Source: Candidatus Peribacteria bacterium
Lineage (GTDB): Bacteria > Patescibacteriota > Gracilibacteria > Peribacterales > Peribacteraceae
Assembly: GCA_009691405.1 (NCBI GenBank)
Contig: SICN01000006.1
Coordinates: 1 to 55,543, forward strand
Reading direction: 5' to 3'
DNA length: 55,543 bases
Each line of letters opens with the position of its first letter. The first letter of the stretch is position 1. Both the position numbers and the translations under genes were made by a program. The notes beneath the pieces are model-generated. The model was given only the letters and a program-made list of their open reading frames with translations, was not told the DNA's origin and did no database searches. This document shows, piece after piece, positions 36,480 through 47,493 of this stretch.

Positions 36480-38420
36480 TCACCAGAGAAGCCCCCTCGG
36501 TCTTGCGTTCAGTCTCGAACGCTCGAGTAATGCATGTTCCATGCTGCGATCCGACAGTTGCGTATAGAGAGCTGCATCTGCAGGGTAGATGGATGCAAAG
36601 AGTGCACAGAGCTTCACAAGTTCCTCGACATTCGACGAAAGATCGATGAAATGAGTGTTCTCTTCGATCGCGAGACCGAAATCATTCAGAAGGTTTTCGA
36701 ACTCGTTTCGTCGTGCATCGAGTGCCTTCCTGTCTGCCTGCAGCAATTCGACGAGTACGCGGGTAATTCCCAGGTCGTTGTAACGACCATACTCGTACGC
36801 TTGAGCGAACGCTCGCAGAGCCTTTTCTCGATCATTTTGCCTGATGAGGAGGTCTCCCTGCAGTTTCCAAACTCGATAATCCTGTCGGTTTAATGCCATC
36901 CCACGACCGATTGCCGCCTGCGCTCCGGAAAAGTCACCGCCTGCAATGAGCATTCTTCCCCGACTGAGCCAGCCATCCCTCGGAAAGAGAGAGTTCGTCG
37001 TGCGAGAATAAAGCAAAAGAGATTCGGAAAACATTCCCGATCTTTCCGCTCTGCGAGCGAAGAAACTGATGAAGAGATAGCGAGCCTCGATTGCGCTCAC
37101 GACGAGTAGGCAGAGAGCGAGAAGAGACGCAGTACTTTGCTTCCATGGGAATGCCCCTTTGGGAATTTCAGTGCGTCGAACTAGCAAGCCCAGCGAGATC
37201 CAGAGAGGGGCGCTGATGCCAACGAACTGCAGATTGTAATCGATGAGATTATGAAGAAGCACTCCGAGTACGGATGTAAGGAGAAGGAATGCCAGGATGC
37301 TGTCTTCGCTTCTGCTGGTTTCAAGCGCACTCTTCAAGCCGGAGTAGAAACACCATACGACAATGAGAAGGAAGAGTAGCGATGCCGTGACTCCCCTCTC
37401 CATCGCAAGCTTCAAAAACACATTGTGTGCGTGATCGGAAGTTGCGAGCACATCGCGCTGCACGTGCGGTTGGAGGAAGCGAAAACTGTACGGACCATGC
37501 CCGAACAGAGGTTTCTCAAGAGCAAACAGCAATGATTGTTCGAAAAATTGACGACGCTCGGATACGGAAGATTTTCCTTCACTCGCGGTGAATGTCGCCT
37601 TCTGCATCACGGACTCTATGGAATTGAAGCGAGAACGAAGTTCGTTGATCAGAAGAAAGAACATAACTGACGCGAGAAAAACCGCCGCAAATTTTCGAAA
37701 TACGGATCCGAAAGAGAAAACGAATCGTCTCCTGCAGCAGAGGAGAAGTGCTGATAGAAAGCCGATCTGCAGAAAAAGCACGATGATTGCGCCTCGTGAG
37801 TAACTGAGGAGCAGACACCCAATCACAAGACCCATCACGAATACTTTTGCGACCGGAGCCTCTGTCTTCAGTTTCCTTCCATACAGACACCAGAGCACCA
37901 TTGGCCAGGAAAAAAGCAGAAACTCCGCCCATGCATTGGGCCAGTAGTCGGTGTTGAAACGGAAATCGAAAAATGTTCCGACGAAACGGCTCACGGGTTG
38001 CAATGCGTAGACCGCAACACCGATGGTGCAAGCAACGAGTGTTGCAACGGAAAGAATGCGTGCAAATCGGGACGAGAATTTTTGTACATCAGAAACGTGA
38101 ATACAGAGGGCGAAATCAAAAAGGAGAAACAGAGATGCAGCCTGCATCATCTCGTCGAAGCCGTAATTTTTTGCCGTAGAAAACCAGAAACTGACCGCAG
38201 TCCATAGAACGAAACTCAAACCTAGCAGCCAGAGTGTTGTCGGAGGTGAAGATTTCTCCGAGCGCGGAATGCATGCGGCATCGGCAAGTGTGACAAAGCA
38301 CGCGACCACTGCAAGCATCCATGTCGCATCGAGCGCCTTGCCTCCCTTCCAAAGAACGGAGAATGTTAGGAGGAAAAAAAGAAGCCAATTGAGCGTGGAG
38401 CGGCAGAGACCGAAACGCAT
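36480..38420 (-). CDS. O-antigen ligase (Wzy/WaaL)-like polytopic membrane protein with C-terminal TPR-like region
   Basis: Many TM helices; [39 protein letters not shown]-terminal helical repeats with [45 protein letters not shown]. Confidence 0.82.
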   Translation of the reverse strand: MRFGLCRSTLNWLLFFLLTFSVLWKGGKALDATWMLAVVACFVTLADAACIPRSEKSSPPTTLWLLGLSFVLWTAVSFWFSTAKNYGFDEMMQAASLFLLFDFALCIHVSDVQKFSSRFARILSVATLVACTIGVAVYALQPVSRFVGTFFDFRFNTDYWPNAWAEFLLFSWPMVLWCLYGRKLKTEAPVAKVFVMGLVIGCLLLSYSRGAIIVLFLQIGFLSALLLCCRRRFVFSFGSVFRKFAAVFLASVMFFLLINELRSRFNSIESVMQKATFTASEGKSSVSERRQFFEQSLLFALEKPLFGHGPYSFRFLQPHVQRDVLATSDHAHNVFLKLAMERGVTASLLFLLIVVWCFYSGLKSALETSRSEDSILAFLLLTSVLGVLLHNLIDYNLQFVGISAPLWISLGLLVRRTEIPKGAFPWKQSTASLLALCLLVVSAIEARYLFISFFARRAERSGMFSESLLLYSRTTNSLFPRDGWLSRGRMLIAGGDFSGAQAAIGRGMALNRQDYRVWKLQGDLLIRQNDREKALRAFAQAYEYGRYNDLGITRVLVELLQADRKALDARRNEFENLLNDFGLAIEENTHFIDLSSNVEELVKLCALFASIYPADAALYTQLSDRSMEHALLERSRLNARPRGLLW

Positions 38421-38459
38421 GAAAAGATCATACCACTCCCGACGAGGTATACTTGGTGC

Positions 38460-38822
38460 ATGCAACTGAATCCCCTGACTCCCGACGAAGAGCATATTAT
38501 CCTCTACAAAGGAACCGAGGCACCGTTTTCCGGTGAGTATGACGCGGAATCCAGAGACGGAACGTACATTTGCAGACGTTGCGATGCAAAGCTCTATACC
38601 TCAGACAGCAAGTTCCACTCCGGGTGCGGCTGGCCGAGCTTCGATCAGGAAATTTCAGGTGCCGTGAAGCGTATTCCCGACGCAGACGGCAGGCGCATTG
38701 AGATACAGTGCACGAATTGCTCAGGTCATCTCGGTCACGTTTTTGAAGGCGAGCAACTGACAGCAAAGAACACGCGTCACTGCGTGAATTCACTGTCGAT
38801 GAAGTTTGTGCCGAAGGCGTGA
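38460..38822 (+). CDS. msrB: Peptide-methionine (R)-S-oxide reductase
   Basis: [47 protein letters not shown]...[14 protein letters not shown]...[11 protein letters not shown]. Confidence 0.95.
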   Translation: MQLNPLTPDEEHIILYKGTEAPFSGEYDAESRDGTYICRRCDAKLYTSDSKFHSGCGWPSFDQEISGAVKRIPDADGRRIEIQCTNCSGHLGHVFEGEQLTAKNTRHCVNSLSMKFVPKA

Positions 38823-38880
38823 TTCATCTTTGATGCCCGCGGAATTGAGGCTAGGATGTCCGCGTTCCTTTCACCACCGT

Positions 38881-38967
38881 GCCGATGTGGCGGAATTGGT
38901 AGACGCGCACGCTTCAGGAGCGTGTGAGAGCAATCTTGTGCGAGTTCGAGTCTCGCCATCGGCACCA
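38881..38967 (+). tRNA. tRNA-Leu (anticodon CAG), CCA encoded
   Basis: GCCGATGTGGCGGAATTGGTAGACGCGCACGC TTCAGGA GCGTG..., long variable arm, GAGTTCGAGTCTC, ATCGGC ACCA. Confidence 0.95.
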
Positions 38968-39442
38968 TAAGAGAGTGGCCTTCTCGCGGATGCCGCTTTC
39001 GACTTGCTCCAAGCAACATTCCAGCGGTTCGAGTGATCCAAACTCTGCCTCAAGCCGGTCCTTCCCATCTGAAAAGATGCTATATGGCTCTTCGAAGCGG
39101 AAAGTGAGCACTCCGTCACGCAGTTCGAACCGCTGACCGAGCCTGTGCAATATCATGAGACGCTCATCACGCAGGCCTTTGGCGAAACGTGTCTTCACTG
39201 CATCTGTGAACTTGATGTCGGCGGCCAAGTCGTCGGTCTCCTCTTTCACTGACTGATCGAAATCGTTGATGAGTTGTTTTGATCGCTCACGCTCTTTTTG
39301 CAGCCTTCGAAAGCTCTTGCAGGTTTCTCCTCTCCTCTGGAGTGAGAAGTTGTGTCCTAGCCGTCGGAGTGAGCGAAGAGTCATCGGAGTGAATCGGAGC
39401 ATCGGGGATGCTCGAAGCGGAAGTCGTCTGATGCTCTGGCAT
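38914..39442 (-). pseudogene. Small hypothetical gene with apparent 1-nt frameshift at an A5 run; 3' end runs antisense into tRNA-Leu
   Basis: Frame a: MPEHQTTSASSIPDAPIHSDDSSLTPTARTQLLTPEERRNLQELSKAAKRA*; frame b: KERERSKQLINDFDQSVKEETDDLAADIKFTDAVKTRFAKGLRDERLMILHRLGQRFELRDGVLTFRFEEPY... Confidence 0.45.
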
Positions 39443-39543
39443 GCGCACAGTATTTCACCTTTCTGATCTCTTGCGATTATTTCGCAAACGATAGGCAAAA
39501 TCTTGGCTATCGTATAAGAAAATAATAAAACAGTAGAAGACTC

Positions 39544-39572
39544 TTGACGATCAAAAATTATCACTCTACACT
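39544..39572 (+). promoter_or_regulatory. Candidate sigma70-type promoter of groESL
   Basis: TTGACG (39544-39549), 17-nt spacer, TACACT (39567-39572). Confidence 0.6.
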
Positions 39573-39584
39573 CTCGACTGCTAA
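39558..39584 (+). promoter_or_regulatory. CIRCE-like HrcA operator upstream of groES
   Basis: TTATCACTC-N9-GACTGCTAA versus consensus TTAGCACTC-N9-GAGTGCTAA (one mismatch per arm). Confidence 0.8.
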
Positions 39585-39640
39585 TTCGTTGTGCTGTCAT
39601 TGCACTCGAATCATTTGTCATCTCTTCCCCATTCCTTCTT

Positions 39641-39997
39641 ATGCCCAAAGACACACGCAAGGTCGAAGAACTCGCAACGACGATCGAGCCTCTCGGCGAC
39701 CGAGTGATCATTCATCCGCTCGAGAAGGAGCAGGTGAGCTCCTCCGGGATCGTCATTCCCGAGACCAGTAATAAAGAGAAACCACAGGAAGGAGTCGTGA
39801 TCGCTCTTGGAAAGGGCGGCATCATGAATGACAAAGGCGTTCTCTGTCCGGATCCGAACAAGTACCTGAAGCTTGGCGACATCGTTCTCTTCGGTCGCTA
39901 TGCAGGTGATGATCTCAAAGTAAAATCGAAGTCAGGCAAAGATGTCGAACTGAAAGTTCTGCATCTGGATTCTGTCCTTGGTATCGTCCGATCGTAA
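39641..39997 (+). CDS. groES: Co-chaperonin GroES
   Basis: IEPLGDRVIIHPLEKEQVSSSGIVIPETSNKEKPQEGVVIALGKG...LGDIVLFGRYAGDDLKV. Confidence 0.96.
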   Translation: MPKDTRKVEELATTIEPLGDRVIIHPLEKEQVSSSGIVIPETSNKEKPQEGVVIALGKGGIMNDKGVLCPDPNKYLKLGDIVLFGRYAGDDLKVKSKSGKDVELKVLHLDSVLGIVRS

Positions 39998-40051
39998 TCA
40001 GGTTCGCAGGCCTTTGACCTGCACTATTATTTTTTCTTCCCATTCACGCTT

Positions 40052-41695
40052 ATGTCTTCCAAAATTCTCTCCTTCGGAGACGACGCTCGCCACAAGATTG
40101 TGCACGGCATCAAGAAGCTTGCAGATGCAGTCCGAGTGACCATGGGTCCAAACGGCCGCAATGCACTCATCAGCAAAAGCTACGGCGCACCGACGGTTAC
40201 GAAAGACGGTGTCACCGTCGCAAAAGAAATCGAGCTCGAGGATCCATGGGAAAATATGGGTGCACAGTTGGTGAAAGAAGCAGCAACGAAAACGAATGAT
40301 GCAGCAGGCGATGGAACGACGACTGCGACGGTTCTTGCCGAAGGACTCATCTCAGAGGGGCTCAAGTTTCTCACCGCCGGTGCCAATGCCATTTCGATGA
40401 AGAACGGAATCATGAAGGCTGTTGAAGCGGTTGTTGCCGATCTCGACAAACAGAAAAAGACGATCTCGACGAAAGAGGAGTACGCAGCGGTTGCAACGAT
40501 CTCTGCTCAAGACCCTCAGGTTGGTCGCATTATTTCCGAAGTGATGGAAGAAGTAGGATCGGATGGTGTCGTCACGGTCGAAGCAGGCCAGACGATGGGT
40601 CTTGAGAAAGAGTATGTCGAAGGCATGCAGTTCGATTCGGGTTACATTTCTCCGTACTTCGTGACGGATGCTGCCAGAATGGAAGCGATCTTTAAGAATG
40701 TGTACATCCTGATCACCGACAAGAAAATCGCATCGATTCAGGAGATTCTTCCCGTGCTCGAGGCACTCGCACAGAAGGGTCGCAAAGAGATCGTGATCAT
40801 CGCCGAGAACGTCGAGGGCGAGGCACTCGCCACTCTCGTCGTCAATAAAATCCGTGGAACATTCACAGCAATCGCTGTGAAGGCTCCTGCATTCGGTGAT
40901 CGTCGAAAGGAAATCCTGAAGGACATTGCGATTCTTACAGGAGGCCGCGTAATCAGCGAGGAAGTCGGTCTGAAGCTCGAGAACACGAAACTCGAGGATT
41001 TGGGTCAGGCAGGAAAGATCGTCGTGACGAAAGACAATACATTGATTGTCGATGGCGCCGGAAGCAAGAAAGATATCGAGGCGAGAGTGAATGAGATCAA
41101 GGCGAACATCGAGAACACGAAGAGCGACTTCGACCGCGAGAAGTTGCAGGAGCGCATGGCGAAGCTTTCAGGAGGTGTCGCCGTCATCAAAGTCGGTGCA
41201 GCAACCGAAGTCGAGCAGAAGGAACTCCAGCACCGAGTCGAAGATGCTCTTTCTGCTACTCGCGCTGCAGCAGAAGAAGGCATCGTTGCCGGTGGAGGCG
41301 CAGCACTCATCCATGCTCTCAAGTCCGTTGAGAAACTGAAGGGCGCAAATGAAGATGAGCAAATCGGTATCGACATCGTCCGCATGGCACTCCCCTATCC
41401 TCTCAAGAACATTGCATCGAATGCCGGGCTCGAGGGCTCGGTGATCGTCGAGCACGTCAAACAGTCGAAAGAGAGCAAGATGGGTTACAACGTGACGACG
41501 GAGAAAGTCGAGGACCTCATCAACTCGGGCATCATCGATCCGAAGAAAGTCACGCGGTCAGCACTCCAGAATGCAGCATCTGTTGCCGCGATGTTCCTCA
41601 CGATCGAAGTCGCGATTGTCGATGCTCCGAAGAAAGAATCCGCCTCTATGCCGCAGATGCCGGGAGGTATGGGCGGAGGAATGGGAGATTTCTAA
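40052..41695 (+). CDS. groEL: Chaperonin GroEL
   Basis: [69 protein letters not shown]-terminal [10 protein letters not shown]. Confidence 0.98.
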   Translation: MSSKILSFGDDARHKIVHGIKKLADAVRVTMGPNGRNALISKSYGAPTVTKDGVTVAKEIELEDPWENMGAQLVKEAATKTNDAAGDGTTTATVLAEGLISEGLKFLTAGANAISMKNGIMKAVEAVVADLDKQKKTISTKEEYAAVATISAQDPQVGRIISEVMEEVGSDGVVTVEAGQTMGLEKEYVEGMQFDSGYISPYFVTDAARMEAIFKNVYILITDKKIASIQEILPVLEALAQKGRKEIVIIAENVEGEALATLVVNKIRGTFTAIAVKAPAFGDRRKEILKDIAILTGGRVISEEVGLKLENTKLEDLGQAGKIVVTKDNTLIVDGAGSKKDIEARVNEIKANIENTKSDFDREKLQERMAKLSGGVAVIKVGAATEVEQKELQHRVEDALSATRAAAEEGIVAGGGAALIHALKSVEKLKGANEDEQIGIDIVRMALPYPLKNIASNAGLEGSVIVEHVKQSKESKMGYNVTTEKVEDLINSGIIDPKKVTRSALQNAASVAAMFLTIEVAIVDAPKKESASMPQMPGGMGGGMGDF

Positions 41696-41705
41696 TCGCA
41701 TCTCA

Positions 41706-41729
41706 CCCCCCGCTTTGCGGGGGGTTTTT
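41706..41729 (+). terminator. Rho-independent terminator of groESL
   Basis: CCCCCCGC-TTT-GCGGGGGG-TTTTT. Confidence 0.92.
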
Positions 41730-41746
41730 GTTTTCCCCGAAATTGT

Positions 41747-41938
41747 ATGGATACTTCAGAAATCCAAAAGAAGTGCGAGGAGTTTCTCGCAAGCACCGGT
41801 CTCCCCGGCTTCATCGTTCTCGGCTTCCAGACCGAACTGGATAAAACGCAAATGGTGTATTCACTCAAGAATATGCCTCTCAAGGGTGTTGTGAAGGGTC
41901 TCACTCATACGTTGAATGATTTGGTGGGGAGGATATAA
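41747..41938 (+). CDS. Small hypothetical protein (63 aa)
   Basis: MDTSEIQKKCEEFLASTGLPGFIVLGFQTELDKTQMVYSLKNMPLKGVVKGLTHTLNDLVGRI, just upstream of tmk. Confidence 0.6.
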   Translation: MDTSEIQKKCEEFLASTGLPGFIVLGFQTELDKTQMVYSLKNMPLKGVVKGLTHTLNDLVGRI

Positions 41939-41957
41939 AAGTTCTATACTCTACTCC

Positions 41958-42545
41958 ATGAAAGGAAAGTTCATCGTCCTCGAAGGCCCAGACGGTTCCG
42001 GTACAACGACACAAAGTAAACTCCTTGCGGAGAGACTGGTCAGTGAAGGACATGATGTCGTGCTCACGGCAGAACCGACAGACAGCTCGATCGGAAAATT
42101 TATTCGTGAGCAACTCAAGCTCAAAACAATTCCATCTGCCTCAGCACTCCAGCTTCTCTTCTGCGCGGATCGTGCCGCGCATATCGAAACTGTCGTGAAG
42201 CCAGCACTCAAGGCGGGAAAGATCGTGATCTCCGATCGCTACGTCATTTCGACTCTTGTGTACGGAGAAGCACTCGGGCTTGATCCGGACTGGCTTCTTC
42301 GAGTGAATACGCCATTTCTCGAGCCGGACGTGATGATGATCGCACTGCCGTCGTTTCCGGTCTGTATGGAGAGACTGAAGAAGCGCAGTCAGCTGGATGT
42401 CTTCGAAAACGCGAAGTTCATGCGAAAAGTTCACGATTTGTATGACCGTGCCATTCACGATGACCAGAGCATTCGTCACATCGATACGGAGAAATCTGTC
42501 GAGGCTGTGGCAAAAGAAGTGTACGAAGCGGCGATGGGACGATGA
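41958..42545 (+). CDS. tmk: Thymidylate kinase
   Basis: MKGKFIVLEGPDGSGTTTQSKLLAERL; FCADRAAHIETVVKPALKAGKIVISDRYVIST. Confidence 0.95.
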   Translation: MKGKFIVLEGPDGSGTTTQSKLLAERLVSEGHDVVLTAEPTDSSIGKFIREQLKLKTIPSASALQLLFCADRAAHIETVVKPALKAGKIVISDRYVISTLVYGEALGLDPDWLLRVNTPFLEPDVMMIALPSFPVCMERLKKRSQLDVFENAKFMRKVHDLYDRAIHDDQSIRHIDTEKSVEAVAKEVYEAAMGR

Positions 42546-42608
42546 AATGAATTTGATTTTTGGATAGGGAAAGAGGAGACTCTTTTGTAGTTCTCTCCAA
42601 TTGCTTTT

Positions 42609-43475
42609 ATGAAAAAGACCCTAAAGAAAGAACTCTCTATTCTCACCGGTATCGTCCTTGTTTCTGTGCTTGTCCTCAGTATCGGACAGCAGCTTGGTTT
42701 TGATCCATTTTCAGGAGCTCATCTGAAAGGATTCATAGGGTCAATGCCATCGATGCCTCCTCCCCCACCCCCTCCAGCTCCACCACCTGCACCCCCCCCT
42801 CCACCTTCTTCTGAACCCCCCAAGAAGAATTGCTGCTACGAACCTACTATTAATACTTGTACCGCAGATAATGGAGCTACAGTGGGAACAGTGACAAAGG
42901 CTGAATGTGATGGGGGCACTCCGAACAACTGTTGGGGCGACTCGTGCACTACTCTCCGTGCCAATTCCGCCTGTGATTGTCCCATGCCAACAGGGGCTTG
43001 CTGTGTCGATACCGGATCGGCCAAATATTGTTATGAACCAAAAACACAGTCGCAGTGTGGCGCAGGGAGACTTTGGATAAAAGATATTACGTGTGCAGAA
43101 GCTGCTAGTGCTCCAACGGTTCCTGGATGTCCCGGTCCAGGGGAATGTTCGGACACATCGTCATCACCGCCTGGAGCAGCTCAGACTGCATGTTCAGCAA
43201 AACCTATTGCTTGGACTGTATCTTCTTTTAACACCGCTCTTATGAACGCAGCCTCGAGTTCAGCACAGGACCTCTGCGCCGCATCCGCGCACTCTCTTGC
43301 TCCAGGGTGCGGTTCCGGCTGCGCCAACGGCAGCGGTGCTCCCACCTTTGGGGTCACAGGTTCGGCGGCCGCAAGTTCAAATACTGTCAGCACCACCGAC
43401 TGTCCCACGAATCAGAAAAGAGGCAAATGGGCTGGTAAATGCATCGTGACACGTGATTGCGTAGTCGCTCCTTGA
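42609..43475 (+). CDS. Secreted Pro-rich/Cys-rich surface protein
   Basis: N-terminal TM then GAHLKGFIGS, PPPPPPAPPPAPPPPPSS tract, multiple Cys (TGACCVDTGSAKYCYEPKTQSQCG). Confidence 0.75.
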   Translation: MKKTLKKELSILTGIVLVSVLVLSIGQQLGFDPFSGAHLKGFIGSMPSMPPPPPPPAPPPAPPPPPSSEPPKKNCCYEPTINTCTADNGATVGTVTKAECDGGTPNNCWGDSCTTLRANSACDCPMPTGACCVDTGSAKYCYEPKTQSQCGAGRLWIKDITCAEAASAPTVPGCPGPGECSDTSSSPPGAAQTACSAKPIAWTVSSFNTALMNAASSSAQDLCAASAHSLAPGCGSGCANGSGAPTFGVTGSAAASSNTVSTTDCPTNQKRGKWAGKCIVTRDCVVAP

Positions 43476-43516
43476 GCCTGTTCTCGAATCCTCACGAAAA
43501 GCGCTACAATGTGCTC

Positions 43517-44368
43517 ATGCCACATCTCCTCCTCTCCGGTAGACCTGTCGCAGACGCACTGCTTGAGAGCTTGAAAGCGGACATCAAAAAACTTGATCCA
43601 AAACTTGTAGTCGTGCAAGTCGGCGACGATCCGGCGAGCGCAAGTTACATTAAGCAGAAGCTCAAGAGCTGTGAGAGTGTTGGGCTTCGGCACGAGCACA
43701 AGCATCTTAATGAGAAGACGACGCTTGATGAATTGATGAGCATGATCGGAGAGTTGAATGCGGATGAAGACGTTACGGGCTTCATCGTACAGTTGCCTCT
43801 GCCGAAAGCTTTGCAATCACATGTTCCCGAAGTGATTCGTGCGATCGATCCGAAGAAAGACATCGATGGATTCGGTGCGTATAACATTGGAAAAATGTTT
43901 TTATCAGTGGAGTTTGAGCACCTGCCACCGGCAACGCCGTCTGGGGTGATCGAGATGCTAAAATTTTATAAGATTCCGATAGAGGGAAAACACGCTGTGA
44001 TTGTCGGTCGAAGCAATATCGTCGGGAAGCCGCTTGCAATCATGCTCTTAAACAGGGGCGCGACGGTAACGGTCTGTAACAGTAAAACGAAAAATTTGGC
44101 TGAGATCACAAGGCAGGCTGATATTCTCTGCAGCGCGGTAGGATCGCCGAAGATGATTACGAAAGATATGGTCAAAGCAGGCGCTGTCGTTATCGATATC
44201 GGTGTATCGAGAGTCGACGGCAAACTTTGTGGTGATGTCGATTTCGATGCAGTCTCGGAAGTGGCATCTGCGATCACTCCTGTTCCGGGTGGAGTAGGAC
44301 CGATGACGGTCGCGAGTTTGATTCGGAATTGCGTGACAGCAAAGAAACGACAGATGAGTGCCGAATGA
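43517..44368 (+). CDS. folD: Methylenetetrahydrofolate dehydrogenase/cyclohydrolase
   Basis: VGDDPASASYIKQKLKSCESVG; GFIVQLPLPKAL; KDIDGFGAYNIGKM; VIVGRSNIVGKPLAIMLLNRGATVTVCNSKT; PVPGGVGPMTVASLI. Confidence 0.96.
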   Translation: MPHLLLSGRPVADALLESLKADIKKLDPKLVVVQVGDDPASASYIKQKLKSCESVGLRHEHKHLNEKTTLDELMSMIGELNADEDVTGFIVQLPLPKALQSHVPEVIRAIDPKKDIDGFGAYNIGKMFLSVEFEHLPPATPSGVIEMLKFYKIPIEGKHAVIVGRSNIVGKPLAIMLLNRGATVTVCNSKTKNLAEITRQADILCSAVGSPKMITKDMVKAGAVVIDIGVSRVDGKLCGDVDFDAVSEVASAITPVPGGVGPMTVASLIRNCVTAKKRQMSAE

Positions 44369-44376
44369 CCCCCAAG

Positions 44377-45393
44377 CTACAGCATCATCGTCGCAATACC
44401 GAAGTAAATCACAATGCTCATCGCATCCTGAAGAATCGTTGCAATGGGCCCACTTGCATCCGCAGGATCAAGTGCAAGTTTGCTAAAGGCGTAGGGAATG
44501 ATGATTCCTGTGACGAGCGAAGAACAGATCGAAGCAAAGAGAGAGACGCCAAGCACGGCAGCGACGAACCAATTGTCAGATAGTATTCCATAGGAGAGCA
44601 GCAGCAATGAAGACAGCGAAACGGCAATTGCAATCACAATTGCTGAATTTCGCAGCAGATAGGGTTGGATAGGAAGCTTCTGCTCCGTGGCAAGATCTCG
44701 AATAATGTATGTTTCCATCTGTGTTCCGACAGCACTACTCATGTAGACAATAAGCGGAATGAATGACGCAAGAATGAGATTTTCCTCGAGCGTTGCGCCA
44801 AAAAAGCCTATGACTTTTGCGACAAGCAGTCCTCCTCCGAGCCCGATTAGAAGCCATGGAATACGATGCCGGAATGATGCGAAAAGCGTAAGCGTCAGCA
44901 CGCTACCATGCAGCGCATCCGGATGACGAATACCCGCTCTCCTGAGGGAGTCTTCGTGCATTTCCTTATGAAGAATTCTAAGAATCGAATCAGAAGTTAT
45001 TTCTCCGAGAAATACTCCTTTGTGGCTTACCACAGGGATCGCCTTGATCGTATACTTCAGAGCCAAATACGCTGCTCGCTCCTGATGGGTCGAGGGATGA
45101 ACGAACACAAGGTCATTCTTCGTACAGACATCTCCCGCCCTTACGTCCAAATCAGTCCGAAAAAGTTCTCGAACTGAAAGAACGCCAAGAAGCCTTCTTC
45201 CGGAGTCCAGAACGTACACGTAATTGATCGTCTTGAAGTCGTTTCCAGACCTATGAAGCATGTCGTGAATCTGCCTGAGCGTTTCGTGCTCGCCTGCAAT
45301 AGGCACCCGAGAAGTCATGCAGTGCTGTGCGCTGTCTTTTGGAGGAGAGTGTACATGCATTTGCTGCACTCTAGCATGAAAGAGAGTCATCAC
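44377..45393 (-). CDS. MgtE-like divalent-cation transporter with CBS domains
   Basis: CBS-like N-terminal half (INYVYVLDSGRRLLGVLSVRELF...IPVVSHKGVFLGEITSDSI) plus polytopic MgtE-like domain (IPLIVYMSSAVGTQMETYIIRDLA; DPADASGPIATILQDAMSIVIYF). Confidence 0.88.
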   Translation of the reverse strand: MMTLFHARVQQMHVHSPPKDSAQHCMTSRVPIAGEHETLRQIHDMLHRSGNDFKTINYVYVLDSGRRLLGVLSVRELFRTDLDVRAGDVCTKNDLVFVHPSTHQERAAYLALKYTIKAIPVVSHKGVFLGEITSDSILRILHKEMHEDSLRRAGIRHPDALHGSVLTLTLFASFRHRIPWLLIGLGGGLLVAKVIGFFGATLEENLILASFIPLIVYMSSAVGTQMETYIIRDLATEQKLPIQPYLLRNSAIVIAIAVSLSSLLLLSYGILSDNWFVAAVLGVSLFASICSSLVTGIIIPYAFSKLALDPADASGPIATILQDAMSIVIYFGIATMML

Positions 45394-45489
45394 TCATCCA
45401 ACGCGTACAAATCTCTGCTCATCAGATAACGAAAGCAATGGACTACTTCCTCCGCCGCCCTGCTTGCGTGCTCTTCTGATTTTGGTGCA

Positions 45490-47289
45490 TTACATTTTCT
45501 TCCCCCTCTTTCTGTCGATTGCATTCAGAAGTTTCTTTCGGAGTCGGATACTTGTGGGAGTCACTTCCACAAGCTCGTCATCTTGGATGTACTCGAGAGC
45601 CATATCCAAAGTCATAATGCGAGGCGGAATGAGGCGAATAGCCTCATCTGCACCAGAACTGCGCATGTTACTGAGCTTCTTCTCTTTCCCAACGTTCACC
45701 TCGATATCCTGACCATTTGGAGATTCTCCGACGATCATTCCTTCGTAGACAGGAACACCCGAGCCGATGAAGAACGATCCGCGCTCCTGGAGCTGCCAAA
45801 TGGCATAGGCAACAGACTGTCCGGTGACACCTGAAATGATGGATCCTGTGCTACGACCGGGCATATCCCCGGCATACGGACCGAATTTGTGGAATGCGTG
45901 GGTGAGAATGCCATCGCCTCTTGTATCGATGATGAATTCGTTTCGAAAGCCAAGTAAACCCCGTGTGGGGATTTCGTACGTGAGGCGAGCGATGCCGTTC
46001 TTTGTCTCCATGTTCTGCATGAGTCCCTTCCTGCGTCCGAGTTTTTCGATGACACCACCTGCATACGACTCGGGGACATCGATGTACGCGATCTCAAACG
46101 GTTCCATCTCGATGTCATTCTCTTTGTGCATGATCACTTCCGGTCTCGAAACTGCAAGCTCGAAGCCTTCTCTGCGCATCGATTCGATGAGAACGCCAAG
46201 GTGCATTTCGCCTCTTCCCGAGACTCTGAATGCATCGGTTCTCTCGCCAAAGTCGATCTTCAGTCCGACGTTTGTTTCGAGCTCTTTCTCAAGTCGCTCA
46301 CGAATGTGACGCGTGGTCACAAGTTTGCCTTCTTTACCGGCAAACGGAGAATCGTTGACCATAAAATCCATCGCAACAGTGGGCGGATCGATCGTGATGG
46401 CGGCAAGCGGTTCGGTTGCAAGATCTGCGACCACGGTGTCTCCGACATAAATTTCCGGAAGTCCCGCAAGGGTCACCACATCACCGGCGACCGCTTCATC
46501 CACTTCGGCCTGACCGATGCCCTTGTACACGAGAATCTTCGTGATACGACCCTGCATACTGACGCCATCGGGCTTCTTCACGAAGACAGGCTGATTTTTA
46601 CTGACTGTTCCCTCGTAAATTCGACCGACGGCGAGACGACCTGCATACGAATCGTAGGCAAGGTTTACCGGCTGAAATCGGAGAGACTTCGTCGCATCAT
46701 TCACTCCAGGCTTCACATGTTCGAGAATCATCTCGAAGAGCGGGGTGAGGTCTTTTGACTCATCGGTGAACTTTTTTTTCGCCACACCCTCTCTGCCGAT
46801 TGCGTACACGTAGGGAAAGTCGAGCTGCGCATCGGTTGCTCCAAGTTGTACGAACAGGTCGAAGACAAGGCTGAGCGCTCGCTCGGGGTCGGCTCCGGGT
46901 CTGTCGATTTTATTCAAAATGACAATCGGCTTGATGCCGATTTCAAGAGACTTTTTGAGCACAAATCGAGTCTGCGGCATGGGGCCATCGAACGAGTCGA
47001 CGAGCAGACACACGCAGTCACACATCTTGAGAACACGTTCGACTTCGGAGCCGAAGTCCGCATGACCGGGTGTATCGACGATATTGATCTTCGTATTCTT
47101 GTACAGAATCGAACAGTTTTTGGCGTAGATCGTGATGCCGCGTTCCTTCTCCTGATCATTGCTGTCCATCACGCGCTCAGCCACCTGCTCATGATCGTTG
47201 AATGCACCTCCCTGACGAAGAATTTGGTCAACGAGCGTTGTTTTGCCGTGGTCGATATGCGCGATGATGGCAATGGTCCGGAATTCCAT
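45490..47289 (-). CDS. typA: Translational GTPase TypA/BipA
   Basis: [89 protein letters not shown]. Confidence 0.97.
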   Translation of the reverse strand: MEFRTIAIIAHIDHGKTTLVDQILRQGGAFNDHEQVAERVMDSNDQEKERGITIYAKNCSILYKNTKINIVDTPGHADFGSEVERVLKMCDCVCLLVDSFDGPMPQTRFVLKKSLEIGIKPIVILNKIDRPGADPERALSLVFDLFVQLGATDAQLDFPYVYAIGREGVAKKKFTDESKDLTPLFEMILEHVKPGVNDATKSLRFQPVNLAYDSYAGRLAVGRIYEGTVSKNQPVFVKKPDGVSMQGRITKILVYKGIGQAEVDEAVAGDVVTLAGLPEIYVGDTVVADLATEPLAAITIDPPTVAMDFMVNDSPFAGKEGKLVTTRHIRERLEKELETNVGLKIDFGERTDAFRVSGRGEMHLGVLIESMRREGFELAVSRPEVIMHKENDIEMEPFEIAYIDVPESYAGGVIEKLGRRKGLMQNMETKNGIARLTYEIPTRGLLGFRNEFIIDTRGDGILTHAFHKFGPYAGDMPGRSTGSIISGVTGQSVAYAIWQLQERGSFFIGSGVPVYEGMIVGESPNGQDIEVNVGKEKKLSNMRSSGADEAIRLIPPRIMTLDMALEYIQDDELVEVTPTSIRLRKKLLNAIDRKRGKKM

Positions 47290-47472
47290 AAAGATTGAAA
47301 GACGATCTAGTGTAGCGGAAAAAGAAGTTTCTCACAATGCTTGATCCTGCAGTCAATTCTCTGCACGACCTTGCGAACATTCGGGTCATCTGTACAATAC
47401 ATTCATGGTAGGTTCTTGCTGCCTTCCATCGGCGTCTTCGTTTACTGCGGAGACGTGCCATTTTTGGATTTC

Positions 47473-47493
47473 CAATTATCAATTATCAATTAT
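47473..47493. repeat. Three tandem CAATTAT heptamers upstream of purF
   Basis: CAATTAT CAATTAT CAATTAT CAATTTTTAG directly before the purF ATG. Confidence 0.85.

Noticed and set aside
39443-39711. N-terminal part of the 265-aa minus ORF (MITRSPRGSIVVASSS...)
   Set aside because: Antisense to the groES start and CIRCE promoter; no independent support.
40180-41455. Antisense ORFs inside groEL
   Set aside because: Typical antisense shadows in a highly expressed gene; Ser/Ala/Pro-rich random composition.
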